A stretch of DNA of 18,492 nt from JACZSB01 sp965372015 (GTDB lineage: Bacteria > Fidelibacterota > Marinisomatia > SCGC-AAA003-L08 > TS1B11), in the NCBI GenBank assembly GCA_965372015.1, contig CBDVAP010000049.1, positions 1 to 18,492 of the forward strand, written 5' to 3'. Under the pieces are notes generated by a model. The model saw nothing but the letters and a program-made list of their open reading frames with translations, did not search any database and had not been told where the DNA came from. Below, one piece after another: positions 7,053 through 14,456 of this stretch. Each line of letters begins with the position of its first letter. Position 1 is the stretch's first letter. The position numbers were made by a program, and so were the translations under genes.

Positions 7053-7604
7053 ATGTCTCGCATTGGCAAAAAACCGATACCATTGCCCGAAGGCACAAGT
7101 TGCGTCATCGACCAGCGCAATATCCGGGTGAAGGGACCCAAGGGTGAGCTGACTTTTACCCATGCCGAGGGCGTGGCTGTGGCTCAGAATGGGGACAGCC
7201 TGGAGGTTACCCGCGCTTCGGATCAGAAACAGCACCGCGCTTTACACGGGCTGACCCGGGCCCTGGTAGCCAATATGATTACCGGTGTGAGCAGCGGTTT
7301 CAGCAAACAGCTGGACCTGGTGGGCATCGGTTATACGGTAGAGCTGAAGGGTCCCGGCGTGCTGTTAAAACTGGGCTATTCGCACCCGATCCTGTTCCAG
7401 GTCCCACCGGGAATCGACCTGGAGGTGACCAACCGCAATACCAGCCTCACCATCAAAGGTATCGACAAGCAGTTGGTGGGTCAGATAGCGGCCAAAATCA
7501 GGGCCTTGCGCAAGCCGGAGCCCTATAAAGGCAAGGGTGTGCGCTATTCGGATGAGGTTGTAAGGCGCAAGGCCGGCAAGACAGTCGGCGGAGTAGGGAT
7601 GTAG
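7053..7604 (+). CDS. rplF: 50S ribosomal protein L6
   Basis: L6 sits near the sarcin-ricin loop and the elongation-factor binding site. The 183-residue product begins MSRIGKKPIPLP, has IRVKGPKGEL, and the C-terminal signature QLVGQIAAKIRALRKPEPYK followed by GKGVRYSDEVVRRKAGK. Length is normal. The start follows rpsH by 7 bases, with little Shine-Dalgarno complementarity visible, so it probably relies on coupling to rpsH translation. Confidence 0.97.
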   Translation: MSRIGKKPIPLPEGTSCVIDQRNIRVKGPKGELTFTHAEGVAVAQNGDSLEVTRASDQKQHRALHGLTRALVANMITGVSSGFSKQLDLVGIGYTVELKGPGVLLKLGYSHPILFQVPPGIDLEVTNRNTSLTIKGIDKQLVGQIAAKIRALRKPEPYKGKGVRYSDEVVRRKAGKTVGGVGM

Positions 7605-7609
7605 TTTCG

Positions 7610-7984
7610 ATGATCAAGTCGCATGAAAAGAAGACCGAGCTGCAAAGACGACGGCGGAGGCGGGTCAAGAAGAAGATGGATCGCTATTCTGGCAAGTTGC
7701 GCCTGGTGGTTACCCGCTCCAGCCGGCACATCACCGCCCAGATAGTCGATGACCTGGCGGGCCGTACACTGGTGTCCGCCTCGAGCATCGAGAAAGCCAT
7801 GGCGGATGAGGTGCGGGCCAGTTCCAGCAAGATGGACCTGGCCGGCCGGATCGGCAAGGAGTTGGGCCGTCGCGCCCAGAAGCAAAAAATAACTGCGGTG
7901 GTGTTTGATCGCAACGGTTACCTGTTTCACGGTCGGATAAAGGCCCTGGCTGAGGGCGCACACGAAGGTGGTTTGAAATTTTAA
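7610..7984 (+). CDS. rplR: 50S ribosomal protein L18
   Basis: L18 binds 5S rRNA together with L5 in the central protuberance. The 124-residue product has an Arg/Lys-rich N-terminus (RRRRRRVKKK at about 14-23), the core RLVVTRSSRHITAQIVDD, and the C-terminal VVFDRNGYLFHGRIKALAEGAHEGGLKF, which is the family ending. It starts 5 bases after rplF. A convincing binding site is not obvious. Confidence 0.97.
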   Translation: MIKSHEKKTELQRRRRRRVKKKMDRYSGKLRLVVTRSSRHITAQIVDDLAGRTLVSASSIEKAMADEVRASSSKMDLAGRIGKELGRRAQKQKITAVVFDRNGYLFHGRIKALAEGAHEGGLKF

Positions 7985-7996
7985 GTAGAATAGATT

Positions 7997-8497
7997 ATGG
8001 CAATTAACCCGGCAGAATTAGACCTTAAGGAAGAGAACCTGATCAAGATCAACCGGGTGGCCAAGGTGATCACCGGTGGTCGCAGGTTCAGTTTTAACGC
8101 TATTGTCACCGTGGGCGACGGTAAGGGCCACGTAGGGATCGGCTTCGGCAAGGCCAACGAGGTGGCCTCCGCTATCAACAAGGCCAAGGAGAACGCCAAG
8201 AAGAATTTGTTCAAGACCTCAGTGATCAACGGCACTATCCCCCATGAGATCATCGCCAAGTTCGGCGCCAGCAAGGTGCTGCTCAAGCCGGCCTCCCCCG
8301 GTACCGGCTTGATCGCCGGCGCCGCTATCCGGGCTGTCCTGGAGCAGGCGGGTTATACCGATGTGCTTTCCAAAATCACCGGATCCACCAACGCCCTGAA
8401 CGTAGTCCGGGCCACCGAGAAAGCTCTGATGTCCTTAAAGGACGCCATCGAGGTGGCGCGCAGGCGGGGAATCACGGTCAAGGAGCTGTTCAACTGA
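7997..8497 (+). CDS. rpsE: 30S ribosomal protein S5
   Basis: S5 affects decoding fidelity and lies beside S4 at the mRNA entry site. The 166-residue product has the N-terminal double-stranded RNA-binding part (INRVAKVITGGRRFSFNAIV, then VGDGKGHVGIGFGKANEV) and the C-terminal part (LLKPASPGTGLIAGAAIRAV, then ITGSTNALNVVRAT). It starts 12 bases after rplR, again with a weak binding site. Its TGA overlaps the ATG of rpmD (TGATG). Confidence 0.98.
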   Translation: MAINPAELDLKEENLIKINRVAKVITGGRRFSFNAIVTVGDGKGHVGIGFGKANEVASAINKAKENAKKNLFKTSVINGTIPHEIIAKFGASKVLLKPASPGTGLIAGAAIRAVLEQAGYTDVLSKITGSTNALNVVRATEKALMSLKDAIEVARRRGITVKELFN

Positions 8498-8688
8498 TGG
8501 CGGCCCAGGCAAAAAGTTTGAAAATCACCCAGGTGAAAAGCGGTATCGGTTATCCCCGCTGGGCCAAGGCCACCCTGAAGGCGCTGGGCATCCGCCGGAT
8601 GCACCAGACCGTGCAACAGCCGGACAACCCGGCGATCAGGGGGATGGTGGTCCGCATTCGCCACCTGGTGAAGGTGGACGAGGTATGA
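8497..8688 (+). CDS. rpmD: 50S ribosomal protein L30
   Basis: L30 is a small large-subunit protein. The 63-residue product shows KITQVKSGIGYPRWAKATLK followed by LGIRRMHQTVQQPDNPAIRG and a terminal VKVDEV, matching the family (about 60 residues). Start and stop both overlap neighbours: the ATG shares its A with the rpsE stop, and the TGA lies in an ATGA with rplO. AGGAG at 8481-8485 lies 11 bases upstream. Confidence 0.96.
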   Translation: MAAQAKSLKITQVKSGIGYPRWAKATLKALGIRRMHQTVQQPDNPAIRGMVVRIRHLVKVDEV

Positions 8689-9128
8689 GCGTGAGGCTGG
8701 AACTCAAACCGGCTATGGGCTCCACTCGCCCTTCCAAGCGGCGCGGCCGGGGCCACGCCAGCGGCCTGGGGAAGACGGCCGGCCGGGGCCATAAGGGCTG
8801 GCACTCCCGCTCCGGTTCCAAGCGGCTGGCCTGGTACGAAGGGGGACAGATGCCCCTGCAACGCCGGGTGCCTAAGCGAGGCTTCAGCAACGCCCGATTT
8901 TTCAAACCGGTGCAGATCGTCAACTTAGAGGCCATCGCCCGGTTGCAGCTGAAGAAGGTGGATCCCGAAATCTTCAAACAGCGCGGCCTGATCAAACACG
9001 TCCGAACGCCGGTGAAGGTGCTGGGCAACGGCGAGCTTGAAGCGGCGGTGGAGGTTATGGCCCATAGATTCAGCCGCGCAGCCCGGGAAAAGATTGAAAA
9101 GGCCGGCGGCCAGGCGGTAGTGTGCTAG
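8685..9128 (+). CDS. rplO: 50S ribosomal protein L15
   Basis: L15 is a late-assembly protein of the large subunit. The 147-residue product has the basic Gly-rich N-terminal arm (RPSKRRGRGHASGLGKTAGR, then GHKGWHSRSG), the GGQMPLQRRVPKRGF motif and the C-terminal globular domain. It ends in GGQAVVC; the terminal cysteine is slightly unusual but has no known meaning. The ATG overlaps the rpmD stop by 4 bases and the last 7 bases overlap secY. Confidence 0.97.
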   Translation: MSVRLELKPAMGSTRPSKRRGRGHASGLGKTAGRGHKGWHSRSGSKRLAWYEGGQMPLQRRVPKRGFSNARFFKPVQIVNLEAIARLQLKKVDPEIFKQRGLIKHVRTPVKVLGNGELEAAVEVMAHRFSRAAREKIEKAGGQAVVC

Positions 9129-10447
9129 AGAAATTCACCAACAGTTTCAAGATCCCCGAACTGCGGCGGCGGATCGGTTTCACGCTGGGTCTGCTGATTA
9201 TCTACCGGGTGGGAGCCCACGTGCCAACACCGGGCATTAACGGTGAGGCGCTGGCGTCGGCCATGCAGAACATCGCCAATACCCTGCTGGGGCTGTATGA
9301 CATGTTCAGCGGCGGCGCCTTCGCCCAGGCCACGGTGTTTGCCCTGGGGATCATGCCCTATATTTCCGCCTCGATCATCATCCAGCTGATGGGGGCGGTG
9401 GTACCCTATTTCCAGAGGCTGCAGAAGGAGGGTGAAGAAGGCCGCCGCAAGATCACCCAACTGACCCGCTACGGGACGGTGGCGATTGCCACTGTCCAGG
9501 CCTACAGTGTGGCCATCTACCTCCAGGGACTGAGTTCGCCCGCCGGGAACGTTGTGCTGAATCCCGGTGTTGGGTTCCAACTGCTTACCGTGTTAACGCT
9601 GGTCACCGGCACCATCTTCGTCATGTGGCTGGGGGAACAGATCACCGAACATGGCATCGGCAACGGCATTTCCCTGATCATCATGGTAGGGATTATCTCG
9701 CGGGCGCCGAGTGTGCTGTTCAACGAGATCAACCTGATCAGCCAGGGTTTGCGCCTGATTCTGCTGGACGTGATCCTGTTGGGATTGATGACCCTAATTG
9801 TCAGCGCGGTGGTGGCCATCACCCAGGGTACCCGGCGCATCCCGGTGCAATACGCCAAACGGGTGGTGGGCCGCAAGGTTTACGGCGGACAGAGCACCCA
9901 TATCCCCCTGCGGATCAACACCGCCGGTGTGATGCCCATAATTTTCGCCCAGGCAATCATGTTCATCCCCAGCACGGTGGGCTCGTTCTTCCAGCAGAGT
10001 GACTTCGCGCAAGGGGCCCTGAGTCTGTTTTCCATTAACTCCCCGGTTTACTGGCTGATATTCGGTACGATAATTATATTCTTCACCTATTTCTATACTG
10101 CCATCGCCTTCAATCCGGTGGAAGTGGCTGATAATATGAAAAAGCAAGGCGGCTTTATCCCCGGTGTACGCCCCGGAAAGAAGACCGCCGAGTACATCGA
10201 TAACATTTTGACCAGGGTGACCCTGCCCGGTTCCATTTTTCTGGCCATGATCGCAATATTTCCCTATATCCTGATGAAGGCCACCGGGATCAACTACGAC
10301 CTGGCCAGTTTTTTTGGTGGCACCAGCCTGCTGATCATAGTGGGGGTGGCCCTGGATACGCTGCAGCAGATCGAGACCCATCTGCTGATGCGGCATTATG
10401 ACGGTTTTTTGAAAGGTGGTCGGATCAGGGGCCGGCGACGCTTCTAA
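9122..10447 (+). CDS. secY: protein translocase subunit SecY (GTG start)
   Basis: SecY is the pore of the Sec translocon, which exports or inserts proteins across the inner membrane. The 441-residue protein begins MLEKFTNSFKIPELRRRIGF, followed by PTPGINGEAL, the plug region GGAFAQATVFALGIMPYISA and the TM2-side IIQLMGAVVPYFQRLQKEG. About ten hydrophobic membrane segments can be traced. Cytosolic loops carry the conserved QGTRRIPVQYAKR and PGVRPGKKTAEYI motifs that bind SecA or the ribosome. The C-terminus LKGGRIRGRRRF is standard. The GTG overlaps rplO by 7 bases. Secretion of the downstream glycosidase and lipoprotein would use this channel. Confidence 0.98.
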   Translation: MLEKFTNSFKIPELRRRIGFTLGLLIIYRVGAHVPTPGINGEALASAMQNIANTLLGLYDMFSGGAFAQATVFALGIMPYISASIIIQLMGAVVPYFQRLQKEGEEGRRKITQLTRYGTVAIATVQAYSVAIYLQGLSSPAGNVVLNPGVGFQLLTVLTLVTGTIFVMWLGEQITEHGIGNGISLIIMVGIISRAPSVLFNEINLISQGLRLILLDVILLGLMTLIVSAVVAITQGTRRIPVQYAKRVVGRKVYGGQSTHIPLRINTAGVMPIIFAQAIMFIPSTVGSFFQQSDFAQGALSLFSINSPVYWLIFGTIIIFFTYFYTAIAFNPVEVADNMKKQGGFIPGVRPGKKTAEYIDNILTRVTLPGSIFLAMIAIFPYILMKATGINYDLASFFGGTSLLIIVGVALDTLQQIETHLLMRHYDGFLKGGRIRGRRRF

Positions 10448-10463
10448 GCACTAGGCGCGTTTT

Positions 10464-11222
10464 TTGATCCACCTGCGGAGCAATGATGAGATCGCCCGGA
10501 TTCGGCGGAGCTGCCGGATTGTGGCTGACACCCTGGAAATGGTCGCTAAGCTGATCGAGCCGGGGGTGACAACCCGCCGGTTAGACCAGGAGGCTGAAAA
10601 ATTCATCCGTAGCGCCGGCGCCGAGCCCGGGTTTAAAGGGTTGTATGGCTATCCGGCCTCGTTGTGCGTGTCTATCGAAGAGGAGGTGGTACACGGCATT
10701 CCTGGCGATCGGCGACTGGTTGAAGGCCAGATCGTGAGCCTGGATGTGGGCGCCTTACTGGACGGTTACTACGGCGACCATGCCCGCACTTTTGCCGTAG
10801 GCCGAGTGGACGCCGACCGGCAACGCCTGATGACCCGTACCAGGGAATGTTTGAACCTGGGCGTGCAGGCGGCGGTGGTCGGAGCCACGGTGGGGCATAT
10901 CGGCTATGCTGTGCAACAACATGCCGAGAGCGCCGGCTATGGGGTGGTCCGGGACCTGGTGGGGCACGGCATTGGTACCCGGCTGCATGAAGAGCCCCAG
11001 GTACCTAACTTCGGTACCCCCGGCGAAGGACCGGTGCTGCAGGAGGGGATGTGCCTGGCGCTGGAACCGATGATCAATATGGGCACGGAGGAAATATTTA
11101 CTAAGGACGATGGGTGGACGGTAAAGACCTCGGATGGTCGGCCTTCGGCGCATTTCGAGCACACCATTGTAATCACCGCCCACGGTCCGCAGGTTTTAAC
11201 AACGTATGATGAATTGAACTAA
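10464..11222 (+). CDS. map: type I methionine aminopeptidase (TTG start)
   Basis: MetAP removes the initiator methionine from new proteins in the cytoplasm. The 252-residue product has all five metal ligands of the family: D94 (SLDVG), D105 (YGDHA), H168 (GHGIG), E201 (ALEPM) and E232 (EHT). It also has the substrate-site histidines H77 (HGIP) and H175 (LHEEPQVPNFG). The start must be the TTG at 10464: an in-frame TAG lies at 10452-10454 and there is no other start before residue 26. Only a weak AGG precedes it, so translation is probably modest. adk, often found between secY and map, is absent. Confidence 0.97.
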   Translation: MIHLRSNDEIARIRRSCRIVADTLEMVAKLIEPGVTTRRLDQEAEKFIRSAGAEPGFKGLYGYPASLCVSIEEEVVHGIPGDRRLVEGQIVSLDVGALLDGYYGDHARTFAVGRVDADRQRLMTRTRECLNLGVQAAVVGATVGHIGYAVQQHAESAGYGVVRDLVGHGIGTRLHEEPQVPNFGTPGEGPVLQEGMCLALEPMINMGTEEIFTKDDGWTVKTSDGRPSAHFEHTIVITAHGPQVLTTYDELN

Positions 11223-11440
11223 TGGCGAAAGAAAAAGGCATATCGGTCGATGGGACAATTACGAAAACCCTGCCCAACGCCACCTTCCGGGTGCAGTTGG
11301 AAAACGGGCATGAAGTGTTGGCCCATGTATCGGGTAAGATGCGAATGCACTTTATCAAGATCCTCCCGGGGGATACGGTGACGGTGGAGCTGTCCCCTTA
11401 CGACCTGTCCCGGGGGCGGATCGTCTATCGCTACAAATAA
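11222..11440 (+). CDS. infA: translation initiation factor IF-1
   Basis: IF-1 occupies the A site of the small subunit during initiation. The 72-residue product is exactly the usual length and shows the OB-fold pattern: MAKEKGISVDGTI, LPNATFRVQLENGHEVLAHV, SGKMRMHFIKILPGD and SPYDLSRGRIVYRYK. The ATG overlaps the map stop codon (TAATG). Confidence 0.98.
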   Translation: MAKEKGISVDGTITKTLPNATFRVQLENGHEVLAHVSGKMRMHFIKILPGDTVTVELSPYDLSRGRIVYRYK

Positions 11441-11463
11441 GTTTCGGATCAACGAGGTTAGTG

Positions 11464-11577
11464 ATGAAAGTTCGTGCTTCTGTGAAGAAAATCTGCGACA
11501 AGTGCAAGGTGATCCGCCGCCGCCGGGTGGTGCGGGTGATCTGCGTGCACGGCCGGCATAAACAGAGGCAGGGATGA
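11464..11577 (+). CDS. rpmJ: 50S ribosomal protein L36 (zinc-ribbon form)
   Basis: This 37-codon gene encodes MKVRASVKKICDKCKVIRRR, continuing to a terminal HKQRQG. This is L36, a tiny zinc-ribbon protein of the large subunit. The zinc ligands are C11, C14, C27 and H32, as in the zinc-binding form. The ATG at 11464 is preceded by GAGG at 11454-11457, 6 bases away. A GTG directly before the ATG is in frame, but the family starts at MKVRAS. It sits between infA and rpsM as in most bacteria. Confidence 0.97.
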   Translation: MKVRASVKKICDKCKVIRRRRVVRVICVHGRHKQRQG

Positions 11578-11615
11578 TGAATCGCGCCCGGCACGCCAGG
11601 GAGTATTAGAGAAAT

Positions 11616-11984
11616 ATGGCTCGTATTGCAGGGGTCGATCTGCCCCGCAACAAATCAGTGGAATACGCCTTACCCTATATTTACGGGATAGGGCTCACTC
11701 AATCGCGCAAAATCCTGGAGACCACCAAAGTGCCGCCGGAGACGCCCGTTACCCAATTGACGGAGCAGCAGGTGGTAGCGATCCGCAACATCATTGCCGA
11801 TGAACTGAAGGTAGAGGGGGAACTGCGCACCGAGTTGAAGCTGAATATCAAGCGGCTGATGGATATCGGTTCCTACCGCGGTTTGCGGCACCGGCGAGGC
11901 CTGCCGGTGCGAGGCCAGCGCACTCATACCAACGCCCGTACCCGCAAGGGCCGCAAGCGTTCGCCCGGTGGACGGAAGACATAA
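11616..11984 (+). CDS. rpsM: 30S ribosomal protein S13
   Basis: S13 is in the small-subunit head and contacts P-site tRNA and L5. The 122-residue product has ARIAGVDLPRNKSVEYAL, YIYGIGLTQSRKIL with the helix-two-turns-helix core, and the basic C-terminus RHRRGLPVRGQRTHTNARTR, then KGRKRSPGGRKT. Length is normal. AGGGAG at 11598-11603 is the likely binding site. This is the first gene of the alpha cluster. Confidence 0.98.
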   Translation: MARIAGVDLPRNKSVEYALPYIYGIGLTQSRKILETTKVPPETPVTQLTEQQVVAIRNIIADELKVEGELRTELKLNIKRLMDIGSYRGLRHRRGLPVRGQRTHTNARTRKGRKRSPGGRKT

Positions 11985-11999
11985 GTTAAAGGAGCAGCT

Positions 12000-12392
12000 T
12001 TGGCAACCAGACCTACAGGACGGAAGAAGAAAAAGAAGGTGGTGGTGGAACCCGAGGGGATCGCCTACGTGAAGTCCAGCTTCAATAATACCAAAATCAC
12101 CTTGACCAACAAGTATGGCAACGTGATTTCCTGGGCTACCGGTGGTACCAGCGGATTCAAGGGTTCCCGCAAGAGCACCCCTTTCGCAGCCCAGCAGGCG
12201 GCCATGAAAGCGGCCAAGGAGGCCATGGACTTAGGGATGGTTTCCGTTGAGGTGCGGGTAAAAGGTCCCGGCGGGGGTCGGGAAGCGGCCATCCGGTCCC
12301 TCCAGGTAGCGGGGTTGGAAATTGTGGCCATCAAGGACATTACCCCAATTCCCCATAATGGCTGTCGCCCCCCCAAACGCCGCCGGGTCTAA
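12000..12392 (+). CDS. rpsK: 30S ribosomal protein S11 (TTG start)
   Basis: S11 lines the platform where the Shine-Dalgarno helix forms. The 130-residue product has a lysine-rich start (GRKKKKKVVVEPEG), then AYVKSSFNNTKITLTNKYGN, SGFKGSRKSTPFAAQQAA, GPGGGREAAIRSLQ and the terminal ITPIPHNGCRPPKRRRV, all typical. The start is TTG at 12000, supported by a strong AAAGGAG at 11988-11994 at about 5-base spacing. No ATG fits the family N-terminus. Confidence 0.97.
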   Translation: MATRPTGRKKKKKVVVEPEGIAYVKSSFNNTKITLTNKYGNVISWATGGTSGFKGSRKSTPFAAQQAAMKAAKEAMDLGMVSVEVRVKGPGGGREAAIRSLQVAGLEIVAIKDITPIPHNGCRPPKRRRV

Positions 12393-12410
12393 GGAGGACA
12401 ATTAAGCGAG

Positions 12411-13022
12411 ATGGCAAGGTACTTAGGACCTAGAAGTAAAATAACCAGGCGGCTGGAATACCCAGTGTTCGAGTCGGCCAAGTTCTCATCGTTGCGCAAG
12501 AACTACCCGCCGGGCCAGCACGGTACTGCCCGCCGCCGCAAGGTATCCACTTACGGACTGCAACTGCGGGAGAAGCAGCGCATCAAGCACCTATATGGCG
12601 TGTTGGAGCGCCAGTTCCGTAACTATTTCAAGAAGGCCACGGCACAGGCCGGGCCGACTGGTCATAACCTGCTGAGTTTATTGGAGGCTCGTCTGGACAA
12701 TGTAATTTACCGGCTAGGCTTGGCGCCCACCCGCCGAGCAGCGCGGCAGATTGTGAGTCACAAGCATGTTTTGGTTAACGACCGTACCGTCAATATCGCA
12801 TCCTATTCGGTGAAGCCGGGCGATGTGATCCGAATCCGTGAGAAGAGCCGTAAGATGGAGCTGGTACACCAGGCCATGCGGCGGGTCACTAGCGATAATC
12901 AGCTTCCGTGGCTGGAATTGGATAAGAGCCACATGACCGGGATCTTCAAAGCCTGGCCGCAGCGGGACGAGATTCCTGAGGAAGTCAATGAACAGCTGGT
13001 CGTTGAATTATACTCCAAGTAG
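12411..13022 (+). CDS. rpsD: 30S ribosomal protein S4 (zinc-free form)
   Basis: S4 nucleates small-subunit assembly and often represses the alpha operon. The 203-residue protein begins MARYLGPRSKITRRL, has NYPPGQHG, YGLQLREKQRIKHLYGVLER and an S4 RNA-binding domain (LEARLDNVIYRLGLAPTRRA, then VSHKHVLVND and SVKPGDVIRIREKS). The N-terminal part has no cysteine cluster, so this is the non-zinc form. A near-perfect AAGGAGG (12391-12397) overlaps the rpsK stop but sits 13 bases before the ATG, a long spacing. No in-frame alternative start lies nearer. Confidence 0.98.
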   Translation: MARYLGPRSKITRRLEYPVFESAKFSSLRKNYPPGQHGTARRRKVSTYGLQLREKQRIKHLYGVLERQFRNYFKKATAQAGPTGHNLLSLLEARLDNVIYRLGLAPTRRAARQIVSHKHVLVNDRTVNIASYSVKPGDVIRIREKSRKMELVHQAMRRVTSDNQLPWLELDKSHMTGIFKAWPQRDEIPEEVNEQLVVELYSK

Positions 13023-13044
13023 CATTTTCATAGAGGAAGTCTGA

Positions 13045-14010
13045 ATGACCGATAATAACATTCTGTTTACCCACAAAATTGAGGAGCACGATAAGACCCA
13101 TGCTACCTTCAAGGTGGAACCGTTGGAGCGTGGCTATGGCATCACCTTAGGCAATGCCATGCGCCGGATTCTGCTCACCGCTATCCCGGGGGCGGCCATC
13201 ACCTCCATCAAGATTAACGGGGTCCAGCATGAGTTTTCCACTATCGACGGTGTAATTGAGGATGTGGCCGATATTGTTCTGAATCTCAAACAGGTGCGAT
13301 TTAAGTTAAATGACCTTAAACCCGATCCGGTAACCGTCACGCTCAGCGGGGATGGACCTTTCAAGGCCGGTCAGATCGGCGCGGAGACCGAACAATTCAA
13401 GGTGCTAAATCCCAACCTGGAAATTTGCACCTTGAATGGGGCCAACGAAGTTAAAATGGAATTGCGGGTAAGCCGAGGCAAAGGCTATATACCGGCGGAC
13501 CGGAACAAACTGCCCGATGCTCCCCTGGGGACCCTTTTCCTCGATGCCATCCACAACCCGGTGACCACAGTGACCTTCGAAGTCACGCCAATTCCGGCTT
13601 CCAAGGATCAGCAGGAGCGACTGACCCTGGATATCCATACCGACGGATCCACTTCCCCCAAGGACGCGGCGAATTACGCCGCCACCCTGCTGCATGAACT
13701 GGCTGATATATTCACTTTCGAGGAATCGACCCGGATCGCCGCAGTGGAGGATAAAATCAACGATCAGGATATCAAGTTGCGTAACCTGCTGAAAAAGAAA
13801 ATAGACGAGATGGAGCTGTCGGTACGCAGCCACAACTGCCTGCAGGCGGCCGGCATTTCGACTATTTACGAGCTGGTTACCAAGGAGGAGAGCCAGATGC
13901 TGAAGTTCAAGAACTTCGGGCGTAAGTCTCTCACGGAGCTGCAGGAGAAACTGGGTGGGATGGGCCTCTTTTTCGGCATGAATATCGACCAGGGCCTGGT
14001 GGAAAACTAG
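13045..14010 (+). CDS. rpoA: DNA-directed RNA polymerase alpha subunit
   Basis: RpoA dimerises to nucleate RNA polymerase assembly, and its C-terminal domain binds UP elements and activators. The 321-residue product has the N-terminal domain at about 1-230 (FKVEPLERGYGITLGNAMRR, then EDVADIVLNLKQVRFKL), a linker, and the C-terminal domain from about 245 (MELSVRSHNCLQAAGISTIY, then LKFKNFGRKSLTELQEKL). R261 and N264 match the DNA-contacting R265 and N268 of E. coli alpha. GAGGAAGT at 13033-13040 gives a good binding site. Confidence 0.98.
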   Translation: MTDNNILFTHKIEEHDKTHATFKVEPLERGYGITLGNAMRRILLTAIPGAAITSIKINGVQHEFSTIDGVIEDVADIVLNLKQVRFKLNDLKPDPVTVTLSGDGPFKAGQIGAETEQFKVLNPNLEICTLNGANEVKMELRVSRGKGYIPADRNKLPDAPLGTLFLDAIHNPVTTVTFEVTPIPASKDQQERLTLDIHTDGSTSPKDAANYAATLLHELADIFTFEESTRIAAVEDKINDQDIKLRNLLKKKIDEMELSVRSHNCLQAAGISTIYELVTKEESQMLKFKNFGRKSLTELQEKLGGMGLFFGMNIDQGLVEN

Positions 14011-14023
14011 GAAGGCGGGTAAC

Positions 14024-14449
14024 ATGCGCCATTTGAAAAGGGGGCGGAAGCTCAACCGCAAGGCCAGTCACCGTAAATCACTTTTGCGGAACCTGGCGGC
14101 CTCACTGATTATCCATAAGCGGATCCAGACCACTGATGCGAAAGCCAAGGAGTTGCGCACTTTCGTGGAGCCCCTGATCACCTTCGCCAAGCAGGGATCG
14201 CTGCACGCGCGCCGACAGGTGATGAAATCTCTCCCCGGAGCTTATGGCCGGCAGGTCACCGATATCCTGTTCAAGGAAGTCGCACCACAGTTTGCCGACC
14301 GGCCAGGAGGGTATACCCGTATAATCAAACTAGGTTACCGAAGTAATGACCGTGCTCCGGTATCCCTGGTGGAGCTGGTGGACCTGGCTACGGCGCCCAC
14401 GGCCAAGGCTAAATCCGAGTCCGAGCCGGAAAAAAAGACTGAGGAGTAG
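14024..14449 (+). CDS. rplQ: 50S ribosomal protein L17 with acidic/lysine tail
   Basis: L17 lies near the tunnel exit on the solvent side. The 141-residue product opens MRHLKRGRKLNRKASHRKSL and contains LLRNLAASLIIHKRIQTTDA, AKELRTFVEPLITFAKQG and the terminal core GGYTRIIKLGYRSNDRAP. The conserved domain ends near residue 121. The remaining 20 residues (ATAPTAKAKSESEPEKKTEE) form a charged tail. AGGAAGG at 14009-14015 precedes the ATG by 8 bases. It is the last ribosomal gene of the run. A terminator-like hairpin lies about 25 bases after its stop. Confidence 0.97.
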   Translation: MRHLKRGRKLNRKASHRKSLLRNLAASLIIHKRIQTTDAKAKELRTFVEPLITFAKQGSLHARRQVMKSLPGAYGRQVTDILFKEVAPQFADRPGGYTRIIKLGYRSNDRAPVSLVELVDLATAPTAKAKSESEPEKKTEE

Positions 14450-14456
14450 CGGAGCG

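Noticed and set aside
9794..10396. Minus-strand open frame (200 codons) opposite secY
   Set aside because: It is a shadow of SecY membrane segments, with low-complexity His/Gly-rich translation.
10441..10466. T6 run after secY as a terminator
   Set aside because: No stable stem precedes it (only 3-bp matches), and it lies inside an otherwise continuous operon before map.
13405..14061. Minus-strand open frame (218 codons) opposite rpoA
   Set aside because: RpoA is unmistakable on the + strand. The antisense frame has no binding site or family features.
14346..14456. ATG start for the glycosidase inside rplQ
   Set aside because: It would add a Trp/Arg/Pro-rich segment read out of frame through conserved L17 codons and spoil the signal peptide. 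It is kept only as a fallback because no canonical alternative exists.
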